NCBI GenBank assembly: GCA_036898135.1
Contig: CM072511.1
Span: 29,896,682 to 29,960,681 of the forward strand
Origin: Oncomelania hupensis
Taxonomy: Eukaryota > Mollusca > Gastropoda > Littorinimorpha > Pomatiopsidae
Length of the DNA stretch: 64,000 bases
Reading direction: 5' to 3'
Of the stretch, positions 34,603 through 46,369 are shown piece after piece. The position numbers and the translations under genes are program-made. Below the pieces are notes generated by a model that saw only the letters and a program-made list of their open reading frames with translations, ran no database searches and was not told where the DNA came from. Position 1 is the first letter of the stretch; every line of letters begins with the position of its first letter.

Positions 34603-35330
34603 ATGGCTGACTTCTGGCAGAAAGGACTTGAACTGAATCTAAAAGGCAAGCAGCTGACGGAGTACGTCAAGTCTCAGATTGAACTGCAGCGTCTAGAATT
34701 AGAAGAACAGCGTCGTCGAGAAGAAATAGAATTAGAACAGAAGCGTCTAGAAATTGAACAGCAGCGGCAAGAAAAAGAAGAGCAGCGACGCCGAGAAGAA
34801 AGAGAGTTCGAGCTGAAGCGTCTTGAAGGCGAGAGTCAGTACCAGCTAGAGTTGGCGCGCATCCAGCAACAGCAGAACGCGCCACAAGTTATCAGTGACA
34901 ACAAAGCTCCAAAATTGCCAGCGTTTGTCGACGGGAAGGACCAGATCGACAGTTATTTGGCGAGATTTGAAAGGTTTTGCCGAAAGCTCTAACTGGCAAC
35001 CTCAAGACTGGGCGTTTCGACTAAGTGCACTTCTGACGGGGCAAGCACTCGACGTCTACACCAGATTGTCGAACGATGACGCTAAAGACTACGACGTCTT
35101 GAAAGAGTCCCTATTGCAGTGCTACAACTTTACAGGGAAGGGCTACCGTAAACGCTTCCGTGAATGCCGGCCTAAGTCAGACGAGACGCCAAAGCAGTTT
35201 GTGGAGCGCCTGTCATCATATCTACACAAGTGGGTGGAATTATCAGGCGAAAGGAAGTCTTACGACAGTCTCCATGACCTGATCGTGAAGGAACAATTTC
35301 TCAATGCCTGTCACAAGGACCTTATGGGCG
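34603..35330 (+). pseudogene. gag: Gag, N-terminal coiled coil and SCAN-like capsid, frameshifted
   Basis: Starts MADFWQKGLELNLKGKQLTE. A charged E/R/Q coiled coil (residues about 25-95) is followed by the capsid region DSYLARFERF. An extra T in GGTTTT near 34976 shifts the frame. The following frame continues AESSNWQPQDWAFRLSALL, GKGYRKRFRECR, LSSYLHKWVELS and IVKEQFLNACHKDLMGEF, homologous by order to Gag at 1-1335 and SCAN-like. No zinc knuckle: coding passes directly into RT sequence at about 35330. Confidence 0.85.
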
Positions 35331-36157
35331 AGTTTCCCCACGACTTCAGCGATGTCCCTGGCTCTACAACTTTGGTCGAACACGAAGTCCACCTCACTTC
35401 AAATATTCCCGTTCGATCCAAGCCCTTCCCGATCCCTTTCAAGGCCCGCGAATCCTTGAAAAAAGACATCGATGAGATGCTGAAGATGGGCATCATCAGG
35501 GAGTCCAGTTCCCCCTATGCGTCCCCTGTCGTGGTCGTGAAGAAGAAGGACGGGAGCAACAGAGTATGCATCGACTACAGGAAGGTTAATAAGATCACCG
35601 TCTTCGACCCCGAGCCGATGCCTACCGCAGCAGACCTCTTCCGCCAACTATCGGGGAGTAGAATCTTCTCAAAGATTGACCTCAGCAAGGGTTATTGGCA
35701 AGTCCCCGTGTGTCAACAGGATATACCAAAGACTGCTTTTATAACTCCTGATGGGACGTACGAGTGCCTAAGGATGCCCTTTGGCATGGTCAACAGTGGA
35801 GCTACCCTGAAGAGAGGAATGAGGAAGATGCTCAAAGGGATGGACAACGTCGTGTGTTACTGGGACGACCTGCTAGTCCACACCCACACCTGGGAAGAGC
35901 ACCTGCAGACCTTGAGGGAGCTGTTTCACCGTCTAACAGAAGCTAACCTGACCGTGAGACCCAGTAAGTGCATTCTGGGGACTGACAACGTCGACTTTAT
36001 CGGCCATTCGCTGAAAGAAGGACAAAAGGGGCTTCTGCTAGAAAATGTCACCAAGATTCTGAGCGCTCCACGTCCCCAAACGAAAAAGCAAGCACGGGAT
36101 TGGCTGGGTATTATAGGGAGTTCGTACCGAACTACTCAGCCATCACAGCACCTTTGA
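35331..36157 (+). pseudogene. pol: Gypsy reverse transcriptase domain joined in frame to Gag
   Basis: Motifs: FSDVPGSTTLVEHEVHLTS, EMLKMGIIRESSSPYASPVV, RVCIDYRKVNKITVFDPEPM, SKIDLSKGYWQVPV, TAFITPDGTYECLRMPFGM and the catalytic box CYWDDLLVHT, where the usual residue before DD is small or aliphatic and here is Trp. It continues TVRPSKCILG and VDFIGHSL. The frame is the same as the preceding Gag part, so a deletion joined them in frame. A frameshift near 36105 ends this frame at 36157. Confidence 0.88.
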
Positions 36158-36587
36158 CGGACCTGGTGCGGAAAGGCTGTCCTAACCAAGTGCAGTGGGG
36201 ACCGTCTTAGGAGAAGGCATACCAGACTGTGCGCGACCTCCTTTCGAAGGATCCGGTGCTACGACTGCCCGACACTTCCAAGGAATTCGTCTTAAGAACA
36301 GACGCAGCGGACGAAGGCATCGGCGCTATACTGATGCAAGAACACGAAGGGAAACTATTTCCGGTCAGTTACGCCAGCAAAAAACTGTCGAGAACTTTAC
36401 CTTCAAGGAGTGAAGTTCGTGCTACAGACTGATCACAAGCCGCTAACCTACTTGAACTCTGCCAAGTTTGTGAACAGTCGCATCATGAGATGGGCTATGT
36501 ACTTGCAGAACTTTAACATGCGAGTAGAATCTATTAAAGGATCAGACAATGTTGGTGCGGACTTTCTCAGCAGAGTGTGTGAGTAAA
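36100..36587 (+). pseudogene. pol: Gypsy RNase H domain, broken
   Basis: YYREFVPNYSAITAPLTDLV continues in a shifted frame, then a TAG stop at about 36208, then LRTDAADEGIGAILMQEHEG and FPVSYASKKLS. A short internal deletion follows near 36390. Then ELYLQGVKFVLQTDHKPLTY, RWAMYLQNFNMRVES and GSDNVGADFLSRVCE end at a TAA near 36587. No integrase follows: the 3' LTR starts 210 bp later. Confidence 0.82.
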
Positions 36588-36796
36588 GAACATTGACTGT
36601 GTGTGGATGAACTGAGAACATTGGCAATATCCAGACAGACTTGAAGATGAAAACCGTTTACTCTGTGTACATAAACTGAGAACATTGACAGTATTCAGAC
36701 AGTCTGAAATAAGTTTAAATTCTGGACTTTGTTTGTGCATTACGTTCCAACGTTGTTGAAAGAAATTGGGTAAATTTCTTCTTGAGTGGGGGGTTA
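36588..36796 (+). promoter_or_regulatory. 3' untranslated region and polypurine tract
   Basis: Non-coding, with two related copies of TGTGTGGATGAACTGAGAAC / TGTGTACATAAACTGAGAAC. It ends GAGTGGGGGGTTA (36784-36796) directly against the 3' LTR, the usual place of the plus-strand primer. Confidence 0.7.
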
Positions 36797-37405
36797 TGTT
36801 ACGTTGAAACGCGAACGATAGCATGTCTGAAACGCGCACGATAGATCTAATCATTTCGATTTGCAAAGTATTCAATAATAGAGTTTATTTACCTTTGATT
36901 TGAGTTTGCGTTGTGGTTAGAGGAAGCTTTGTATAACGTTGATAATTTTAGTTGGTCGATAGTATTGGAGAATTCTCTAGATTTGCCTGTTTACTGTCAA
37001 TAGAAGCTTCGCGAGAAGGCGTAAAAATTTTGAGAACATGCTTGGACAGAAAGGAAAGATGCATGACGTAAGACAGTGATGACGAAGTTAGAAGCGATTG
37101 GTTAAATTGCGTCATACTCGATTGATCCAGGGTGTTCGGGAGAAGAGAGAGGCTATATATGTGCCGTACTGTTTTGAGAGGGTTGTTGTGTTGTGTTGTT
37201 GTAAAAGTGAAAAGGCGATTGTATGCAGATGTTGATGTGTGCTGAATAAAAGTGGAAAACTTCATACGAAGACTCAGTGACTTGTATGCTGATTGGACGG
37301 GTTGCGTGGATAATCGAATCCGAACTTACACTCATCAGGAGAATTCACGCATTGAGGCTGAATCTACTACTGATAGAAAACACCACCATCAAACGGAGAG
37401 TAACA
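36797..37405 (+). mobile_element. 3' LTR of Gypsy family 2
   Basis: Opens TGTTACGTTG and closes GAGTAACA. 609 bp, with 11 substitutions against the 5' LTR. Confidence 0.92.
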
Positions 37406-37454
37406 ACCTGCTAGTTAGTGCCTTGAACTTCCACCGTCTTTTTATTGTTTTTGT

Positions 37455-37486
37455 CCTCCTCCTCCTCCTCCTTCTTCTTCTTCTTC

Positions 37487-37518
<32 letters not shown>

Positions 37519-37690
37519 CTTCTTCTTCTTCTTCAACTCCTAAACAATTCCTTAGTCCCATGTAAAACTCATTCATGTATAATTTCTCTCTCTCTCTTTG
37601 TCTCTTTTTGTCTTTCTCTCTATCTTTCTTTCTCTCTCTTTCTCTCTCTCCCTCTCCTTCTCCCCCCTCTCTCTCTCCTTCTCCTTTATC
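37455..37690. repeat. (CTT)n and (CT)n microsatellites
   Basis: CTC/CTT repeats at 37457-37534 and interrupted CT at 37583-37690. Confidence 0.9.
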
Positions 37691-38099
37691 CTCAAAGAAA
37701 ACAGAAAGAAAACCCCAGCTTGGATTAGTTAGTTAATTCACCTTAGCTATAATCCCCACACTACTCTGTTTGTATTTAGGCTTCTGGACGCCAGCAAGTA
37801 ATCCAAGCCAGCCTTACAACAATGAAGTCCGTGGGGCCGAGCCTTTCCTTCCCTACAGATTTAGGTAATCAAGAGTCTGCTAATGATAGAATCAACACGG
37901 GGATTGAAAGAGCGAGCTCTTACTGAGTTGCAGCACCAAGAGAAGGCTAAACACCACGAACTATTGAGCATTTACTAACACGGAATAACGAGGGCTGGGT
38001 AAGATTAAAGCGGGTTTATTTGACTGGTAATAGAATATTTATAGAACGTATTAGTGATGCTTCCCCGCACTAAATAAAGTTAGTAGTATTGACCCAATT
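37691..38099. other. Unassigned sequence
   Basis: Nothing recognised. Confidence 0.4.
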
Positions 38100-38545
38100 T
38101 CCTATTCCGTCATATCCTATCCGTAACTCGAAGGTCGAAGGGGCACCACAGATGATCGTTTAACCAGCGTACTCCATCTTTCTCTGTCCTCAGCAACTCT
38201 CATGGTTTCTCTCAGTGTCAAGCCAGTCCAGTCCCGAATGTTGTCCTTCCATCTCCTTTTCTGTCTCCCTCTTCTTCTGCCTCCTTGCACCGTGCTTTGC
38301 GGGATGTTCTTTGCAAGGCCTGATGCTCCGGTGATGTGACCATATAATCTGAGTTTTCGTTTCTTCACCACTGTGAGCATGTCATCGTGTTGTCCAATGG
38401 CTTGTGTGATGGTCTGTCGAATTTCCTTGTTGGTGACGTGCTGGGTATAGGAAATGCCCAGAAGTCTTCTGTAGCACCTCATCTCTATGCTTTGTATTCC
38501 TAGTTGTAAATCTGCAGTGAAAATCCATGTTTTGCAAGCGTATAT
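38100..38545 (-). pseudogene. RTE LINE 3' fragment
   Basis: Minus strand: RCYRRLLGISYTQHVTN, LRLYGHITGASGLAKNIP, GRRRGRQKRRWKDNIRDW and SSVVPLRPSSYG, then the degraded tail at 38101-38120. The frame is open for 121 codons, but the RT core is absent. More diverged than the other copies. Confidence 0.82.
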
Positions 38546-39146
<601 letters not shown>

Positions 39147-39655
39147 GTTTATGTGCGTGTAAAGTTGTATGCATGCTTGTGAGTGTGCATGATCCTGATT
39201 GGAGGAACCAGGCCGTAGTCCTCCCAGGAGCAAGGGTCTTGTAGCGCCCAGGCGGCAAAGGTCTCGCACCGTCTCAGCCCGGCACCCAAGACACCAGCGG
39301 ATAGAGCCACAGCATCCAATACCCAACAGCAGCAGTAGAAGCACATAGAGGTGGTGGAGAAACACGAAGGAACAGATACGTGGAAGAACAATAGTAGTAG
39401 ACAATGGTAATAGTAGTAGCAGAAATAGGCCCAATCTGGTCAACAAATAAACCGTCTTACTAAGCTACCTCAACAAAGTAAACACTACATGGGAAATAAC
39501 TCCTTCCGCCATCTGCCATCCGCCATCTTGACCTGTTTATTCATGCATTACAACAATTCGTAATCCTTCTATAATTTATATTAACATCCCATGAACATGA
39601 TTATTTAAACAAATACAAATGCATATTATAATTTCATTTCTCTAGTCAACAATCT
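39147..39655. other. Unassigned, moderately GC-rich sequence
   Basis: 39190-39330 is more GC-rich than its surroundings, and the minus strand keeps an open frame into the TA tract. I cannot link it to a protein family. Confidence 0.4.
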
Positions 39656-39840
39656 TGATTCACCCTCTCTCTCATATTCATCACCCCTCTTGCCAACTAT
39701 AATATTTCGTCACCCCTTTCTCACATTCATCACCCCTCTCTCTCATATTCATCGCCCCTCTAGAATACTATAATATATCGTCACCCTTCTCTCATATTCA
39801 TCACCCCTCTCTCTCTCATATTATCACGTATACTTCATTG
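39656..39840. repeat. Imperfect minisatellite
   Basis: Units of the type CATATTCATCACCCCTCTCT are repeated about six times, with ATAATATATCGTCACCC variants between them. Confidence 0.8.
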
Positions 39841-41460
39841 TCACCCACCCTTGACCTCATTTTGGCAAAACATCAACAACATTATTCCTTGTACTGTTTT
39901 ACTTTTTAATTTTTCCTGTTAGTAGACTTGTATAGACTGTTTTGAAATTATGTTTTTAAATAGTTAAAGTGTTTTAAAAGTTACATTTTCAATGTCTAAT
40001 ATCACCTAAATGTGTGAACAGGCATTACATTAAAGATTGATTATTCCTTTTTACATCTTCATCAAGAAAATCATTAGAAAAATGTTATTTATCAAAATAC
40101 CTTTTTTCCCCTCATCCTTCATCCTCCATTCACGTACGCATGCTCAGAGTGTATAGCCACTAAAAGAATTAGGACACTGGGCACCTTCAGTTCCCTGGCC
40201 TGTGAAGTACAAATACACCAACACCACAACACAACACAACACAATCTGTAGAGAGTAGATGGTTCGTTCAAGGCGCTAAAGTATCCCAGGTCATCCCAGC
40301 ACCGACGAGGTAGCTGGGCCTTGGGCGGTCCGTAAGAAAAGAGTACACACCCTTAGGAACAGACCCTACACCTAATCACACAGAAATGGTGGCAGTCATA
40401 TTCCTCCCACTACTGCTATAAAATTCCTTCTCTATAGCAATATTGACAGTACTCTGGTCATTCTTGCCCTTACGAAAGAGCAAGACCTCGGGTGGTTCTA
40501 ACACAAAAACACAACCCTTATGAAAGGACTCTTACTCTATCCTATGATAGTGGTAGTCACACTTCATCCAAAATAGCCGTCTGATAATAAGCGCTACCAG
40601 CTTGACTCTGAGGCCTAACCCTTGCTCTCAATCCATAATTCAAGGCCCAGGGCTCCGTTCAGCCCCTATAACCCATCGAGCTATGCGTATCGCACGTAAA
40701 AAAAACTAAATTCCTGTCATACCCCACGCAATACAAAATGCAGATTCAGACTTCGCACATCACACTGTCAAAGATATGAAACTATACATTATATACCCCT
40801 GACACAGCATTATTTAGCGTGCGTCAACACTCGTGTCGTCACAGTGTGTTTAATGTTATTGTTCGACATGTGGAATATTGTTAATGTTTTAGTATTCAGT
40901 AATGTTGAGAGTATTTTTTTCCGAAATTGAATTGCGTTTGATATGTATGTGGTTTTTTTGCTGATGGTTTTTTGTGTGTATTTCTGCACAAACCCCCATT
41001 GTACCCACCCCAACCCCACCCCTCCAGTCGGGACTAATACAACGGAATCAAATTTTGATTCTGAATTTTGAACAAATCACATGTAACATTGTTCAAATTT
41101 TTGTTGTTGTTGCGAAAATTGCTGACTTTTTCAAACTGATTTCAAATGAATCACCCCAAACGTAGGTTTATGTTTTGAACAACAGAAGCTATCTCGATCC
41201 CTCCCTTTCTTTCTCCGCGTCTCCGTTTACATCATTATATGGAACCATGGAGATGTTAATTTGTACCTCCGTGATCGAACGGAAGACCGTCCTCAACTCT
41301 ATTAGTCTATATTACATCCCTTTCGCCAAAGAAAGTGCTTCGATGTGGTTAACACTCCAGTTAGCTCCCATTCTCCCCCACCCATCAGCCCCTCCACATT
41401 CGCACATCTTCGATTTTCTCCATTCCGCGCACCCCCTTCCCCCTCCCCCCTCCACCCCAC
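39841..41460. other. Unassigned sequence
   Basis: No gene, repeat end or RNA motif recognised in 1.6 kb. Confidence 0.45.
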
Positions 41461-41462
41461 TC

Positions 41463-41494
41463 CCCTTCCTCTCTCTCTCTCTCTCTCTCTCTCT
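41463..41494. repeat. (TC)n microsatellite
   Basis: Short TC tract. Confidence 0.9.
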
Positions 41495-41526
41495 CGCCCT
41501 ACCATCCTCAACTCCTTATCGTTGGA

Positions 41527-41660
41527 GCACAGGCGCTTGTATGTGGACACGCGAGTACCTATGCCGGTGACGCGTCTCTTTTCTGGTTATCTATAAATAC
41601 ACCAAAGGAGAGAGGCGTCACAGGCATATCCGCTCGGGTGTCCAGATATAAGCGCCTGTG
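41527..41660. mobile_element. Imperfect inverted-repeat (foldback) element
   Basis: ACAGGCGCTTGTATGTGGAC at 41529 pairs with the complement of GTCCAGATATAAGCGCCTGT ending at 41659. The arms are about 54 bp with some mismatches, around a loop of about 20 bp. Confidence 0.6.
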
Positions 41661-41673
41661 AGATGGATGGTGT

Positions 41674-41860
41674 GGGGCCGGGTAGCTCAGTTGGTAAGAG
41701 CGTCTTGCTAGTAACCGAAAGGTCGCTGGTTCGAATCCCGGATTGGTCAACGTGTGATCATATTATTTTCCCCTTTACCAACAACTGGCCCGCTGGTGTC
41801 AGTATAAATCGGTCCAGTAGTCACCTATATGCGAAAGTGTCGTGTGACTATAATCTACAT
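41674..41860 (+). mobile_element. tRNA-derived SINE (Thr-like head)
   Basis: Box A TAGCTCAGTTGG (41683-41694) and box B GGTTCGAATCC (41728-41738), with a GCTAGTAACC anticodon-loop-like segment recalling tRNA-Thr(AGT). The T stem does not pair fully and the head runs on into a tRNA-unrelated body (CATATTATTTTCCCC, ending GACTATAATCTACA). Other copies lie at 14191-14342 and 47581-47707. It is a SINE, not a working tRNA gene. Confidence 0.82.
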
Positions 41861-42806
41861 ACAAACATACATGGTATAGACTTGTAACCTTCTCTTAGCA
41901 CAACTACGAGGAATCTTTGTGCCAACTTTGCAGCTTTGGGTGAAAGAACAACGAGACGAATGGATGATTCACGAGATAGAACACAGATATGCAGATCAGT
42001 CAGTAATTTCAGACAGTATTTTAATTTTTACCTCTATACACTCTCTAGGTGGTATTAGACAACAAATGAAAAAAATAAATTAAATTAAATTAAAGAACAT
42101 AAAGTAAAGTGAAATTATAACAATCTGCCAACTGGTGATTTTAAAAGCGAAAGGGTATCGCAAAAAAATGACTGGAATATAAACGCGGCAGGCAAAGGTT
42201 TGCAGTTTCTTTCACCTTCAAACGTTCGCAATATTGCTCTCTGTATATAGAAGAAGATCCGTTGGATCTCAGTTTTGATATGATGATGATGGTCATTGTT
42301 GTGAGGGTGGCGACGTGGTGATCGTCCTTAACGCTCATGCAATAGGACGTTAAGCATCGTTTTCCGATTGCTCTCTGTAGCTGTGAGAAAACAGGCTGTG
42401 GTAGTGACTCTGGAAACAACAACAGCAGCAGCAGCATCAACAGCTGTAGCTTGAAGCGAAGTTTAACAATTTAAGGTAAGATACATAAATAAATAATAAT
42501 TCCTAAATAAAAGATGTAATGTTCCTTTTGTTTCTTTAGTGACGTTCCTCTGAGTACGGCGGTAACGAGTGCAAGTACGGACACAAAACACGATTCCGGT
42601 GGCATCTAGATCTAAATAATACAAATAGCCGAATTGTTGAGTTGTCGGCTGTGTTTATTTGATGCCTGTGCGTTTGTTCGTTCGCAGTGGCTTGTGACAG
42701 TTTGTGCAAGCACATTATTAAAGAAAAGTAATTTTCGCAGGATAAAACTACCTCAATGTATACTTATATATATATATTTATTTATTAAAGAATTCTTATA
42801 TAGCGC

Positions 42807-42810
<4 letters not shown>
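41861..42810. other. Unassigned sequence
   Basis: Nothing recognised, apart from CTTATATAGCGCTTC at 42797-42811, which resembles the end of the GCGCTAT-tail SINE family. Confidence 0.4.
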
Positions 42811-42868
<58 letters not shown>

Positions 42869-42920
42869 CGTGTATATGCACACACACACATACACACACG
42901 CATACATACACACACACACA
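42811..42920. repeat. (CA)n microsatellite
   Basis: Pure CA to 42866, then interrupted CA/TA. Confidence 0.95.
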
Positions 42921-43299
42921 AGTTTGAAGAACATGAAAACTGGGTTTATTTTAGAATGTGGGAATCGGAAAGTGGTTTTTTGACGGAAAGAGCTCACATT
43001 TCTTCTAAAAAATAAGAATCTGACGCAAAATTGGCTCTAACCTTCCAAAGAAAAGTTGACCTAGTGCGTCTGCTATATGGGACGAATAGGTCGAACTTTC
43101 TTCAAAATTTTCCCGAAATGGGACTGGATTTTTTCCGTCCCGGATAAAGCACTCCTTTGTACTTAAAACACTCTCATGCACTACAACTGCACTCCCATGC
43201 ACTAAAAGAGCACTCCCGTGCACTTAGAAAAAAGTGGGTGGCTGGAAAAAAAGGAGGTGTCTAGCAAAGAAACCCATTCTCCGCATAAAAGGCAAGGTC
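42921..43299. other. Unassigned sequence with a short tandem repeat
   Basis: Three copies of a CACTCYCRTGCACTA-like unit at 43160-43225; otherwise nothing. Confidence 0.5.
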
Positions 43300-44862
43300 T
43301 GTCGCAAGATGACCAGTTTTACCCTGCTTACTTTACTATTTAGCCTTGTTTAGTCATTGTAATCTTAGAATGGTAATGTTAGGCTGCAGCAGACGATGGA
43401 AGTAATCAAGCATAGCAATGGAATACTGCCGTTTACACACAGTGGTAGCTGACGGTAGTAGCACAGTCAATGACATCATCATAGCTACGTTAGGCGAGTC
43501 GATTACCAGCCAATGAGAACACAGGTTAGAATGGATTCAACCAGGTCTGGCTGCTTCAAATAGAGAGATAGAACGGCAGTCGAGTTTGAACCGAGGAGCA
43601 GTAACTAGCTACACGTTAGCAGTAAAATCTCTCCACTCATAGACCAGGAAGCAGGACTTTTGAATTTTAGAATTCAATCAAGTAGCCACGAGCCTGACTT
43701 TGTCAAACAGGTAAATGAACATACTTCTGTTTCATCGTGATATATTTATATTATTGTTGAAAGTATGTTTGTGGAATTTGCTATGCACAGATTTGACTTG
43801 TTAATCCGAATTTGCCGTACCACGTGGAGAAGCCAAACACGTGTTAAGCACGACCGGTTTGGACGCCATGTTGTATATCTGACGGAACCCCTGTTGTTTA
43901 ACTTATATGTATGTTTGCAGACCAGTGGCTGTACCAGTGAATGTTTATAATATTATTAATTCTGTATGTGTATAGTTAGCCACGATTTATATTTATGTAT
44001 GTATAGGAAATTAGAGTTGAGATTCCAGTGGACCACGGACGTAGCAGAATGTTCGTCGCTTATGTATAGAGATGTGGAGCTATCACTGAGGGCTACTTTG
44101 GCTTTCAGTGAGACGCTCTGCACAGACCTATTATTCAGGGTTATGCAGAATTTCGTCTCTTATGTTACAGACGAGCAGGCGAGATATACCGTGCGCCCAA
44201 CTCAACAAAAAGGACGAGTTGGCTGTTTAGCCTCTACAGCACAAGACTGAGAGAGCAACCCTGGAAAACACTCTCCTAGACAACACAGCGTTTCAAGGAA
44301 CCAAACTACACGACGACCCAGCATGTACCAGAAGCTACCTCAACGAAGGGCTTCAAACCCGCTACACAAAAGTTAAGTGCAGAGGAAACCATGCACTAAA
44401 ACTGATAGCAAAAGGACCACAGTAGTCCACTCTTCAGAAACTATAGTAAAGAGGACCACAGTAGTCCGATCTTCATGAACTCTAGTAGCTAGTGCCCTAT
44501 GAAGACATAACAGCTGCCAAGACTATCAGCGATCGAATTATTTGCATTGACTTATGACTTTTTAAGGTAGATTAGTACATCGAAAATCTTGTATAGAGTA
44601 GAAGAAATAAATGTGTTATTTTAACTGTTATCAAGTGGCTGGACTACATATGATTCATAGCCGTGTGAAAGCTAGTGTGACAGTGATCTTTTACCATTTT
44701 TCTATCTATCTCTGTATCCCAGCCTTAACACAGACCGAGCTAAACAAATAAATGTATTAAAGTAATTCATCGGGTGACAAACTAGCGGTCCCCATCGAAT
44801 AGACGTGAGGGTTACAGCAATCCATTGTGCAGAGCCCAGTAACAACTAAACCCCATGTTACA
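43300..44862 (+). mobile_element. Solo LTR of Gypsy family 1 (1563 bp)
   Basis: Opens TGTCGCAAGATG and closes CATGTTACA. It aligns over its length with 1701-3235 in reverse. It is flanked by AGGTC on both sides (43295-43299 and 44863-44867), a perfect 5-bp target duplication. No internal region. Confidence 0.92.
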
Positions 44863-45605
44863 AGGTCAGTGACCCATTTCAAGGCTTTAGTGTACGCGCA
44901 TACACACACATACGCACAATCACCCCCTCACCTCTTCCCTTTCCCTCCCTCTCTCCCAAGGCGCCCACTTTCTGCTTTTGGGCGCATCGTCCCGACGCCA
45001 AGACAACTGAGCACACACACTGTTGGGCTACTGCGGGTACCGTAGGATAAGAGACCTAGTGCTTTGCTATTCTATAGATAGTCTGCACTCACCCGTCTTG
45101 GACATGAGCGTCAGGATCTTTAAAATTCGTGCGACGAAATGCGTGCGTGCGTGCATATTATTAGACCTCTCATCCGAAATGCCTCCCCACATAATACTTA
45201 CGGGCTTGCACTGCAATGAAGTGGAGTGGTAAATATTGAATACAATGACATGCGTGAAACTAAATAGGAAAATGCTAGTATCGCGAGGCATAAAGAATAG
45301 GGAAAATGAGAAGCTGTGGCTCGGACACAATAAGCCTGGTAAGATTGCGCCTTTCAAAGTGTCTTCGCTCATCGCGATAGGAAAAACACTCCAACTGTCT
45401 TGTCAAGCAGAAGAAATAAAAGGCAAGTTAACGCGCCTAATCCGTGTGAAATACAATCCTCCATGAGTGAAGGGCGGAAAAAAAGTGTATATATATTTCT
45501 TCCAAAACTTTTATTCAGAAGACTGAAGGAAGTCTCCCTCGGTTGTCTGATGATTTATTATTATCCGCCGAGCCATAGTGGCCTTGGCAGTGACATACAT
45601 TATAC

Positions 45606-45609
<4 letters not shown>
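44863..45609. other. Unassigned sequence
   Basis: Several short open frames without recognisable motifs. Confidence 0.4.

Positions 45610-45637
<28 letters not shown>
45610..45637. repeat. Poly-A tract
   Basis: About 27 A residues. Confidence 0.95.
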
Positions 45638-45638
<1 letters not shown>

Positions 45639-45869
45639 TTGCGATATTTACAATACAAAGTGAAAATTTTAAATAATCACATTTATGCATACATAATACT
45701 AACCCACACACACAGAAGTGTTTTGTACAACTAAAGTGTCTTCGATACCTTACAAAAATTCATCAATAAAAATATATATGATTCACGGGCTAAGGACAAA
45801 TTAACAAAGAAAACTTAATAGTGTGTCCACATACGTACGTAATGTCTAATGTAGGCTTACTTGTTTTGT

Positions 45870-46010
45870 TTTGTTTTGTTTGTTTTAATGTCTTTTTCAC
45901 CGAAATGATAAGACAAAAAACAAAAACAAATGAAAACAAAACAAAAATAAAAATAAATAAATACAAAGAAAATAAATTGGAAAAAAAGCAACAAAACAAA
46001 ACATAATTAT
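45870..46010. repeat. A/T simple repeat
   Basis: TTTTG units followed by AAAACAAA/AAATA units. Confidence 0.7.
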
Positions 46011-46032
46011 GATCAAATAACATCGACGAGTC

Positions 46033-46260
46033 TCATATATACTTACTAACTGAAGAACCAATGAACGTCTTCGCTAAACTAATGCATACACCAAAACTAA
46101 TATTGCCCAAAGACGTAACATTATTAGGCAAACTATTACGCAGTTGATTGCATTCAAATAAAACATGTTTCAAAGAAAACATTTCATTACATATACATTT
46201 GACGTTCGTACAATATTTAGTTCTGATGGAATTTAGATATATTCTATAAGCCATCGTCAC
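46033..46260 (-). pseudogene. C-terminal remnant of a LINE polyprotein
   Basis: Minus strand: LNSIRTKYCTNVKCICNEMF then LKHVLFECNQLRNSLP. The CXC...H...C pattern and the HVLFEC motif are typical of the extreme C-terminus of jockey-like LINE ORF2. No RT part lies next to it. Confidence 0.6.
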
Positions 46261-46369
46261 AACAGTTCTGGGAATGCCAATATGTTGGTAATTATTCTTC
46301 TTACTTTTTCTTAATTTTTTCTTACTTTTTTTTTTTATTATTATTATTTTTATTTTATTCTTACTTTTT

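Larger units (their letters stand above)
33513..37405 (+). mobile_element. Ty3/Gypsy (Gmr1-like) element, family 2, internally deleted
   Basis: Complete from LTR to LTR (3893 bp), flanked by identical ACCTG target duplications (33508-33512 and 37406-37410). The two 609-bp LTRs differ at 11 positions by my count and have no indels, so the insertion is fairly recent. The interior (34122-36796, 2675 bp) keeps the N-terminal and central Gag, RT and RNase H. The Gag zinc knuckle, protease and any integrase are missing. Confidence 0.92.

Noticed and set aside
34317..34636. Open frames in the Gypsy leader
   Set aside because: No homology to Gag and no motif; Gag starts convincingly at 34603.
41677..41748. 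Possible tRNA gene
   Set aside because: Box A and box B are present, but the T stem is mismatched, the acceptor stem does not close and the sequence runs on into a SINE body shared with two other loci.
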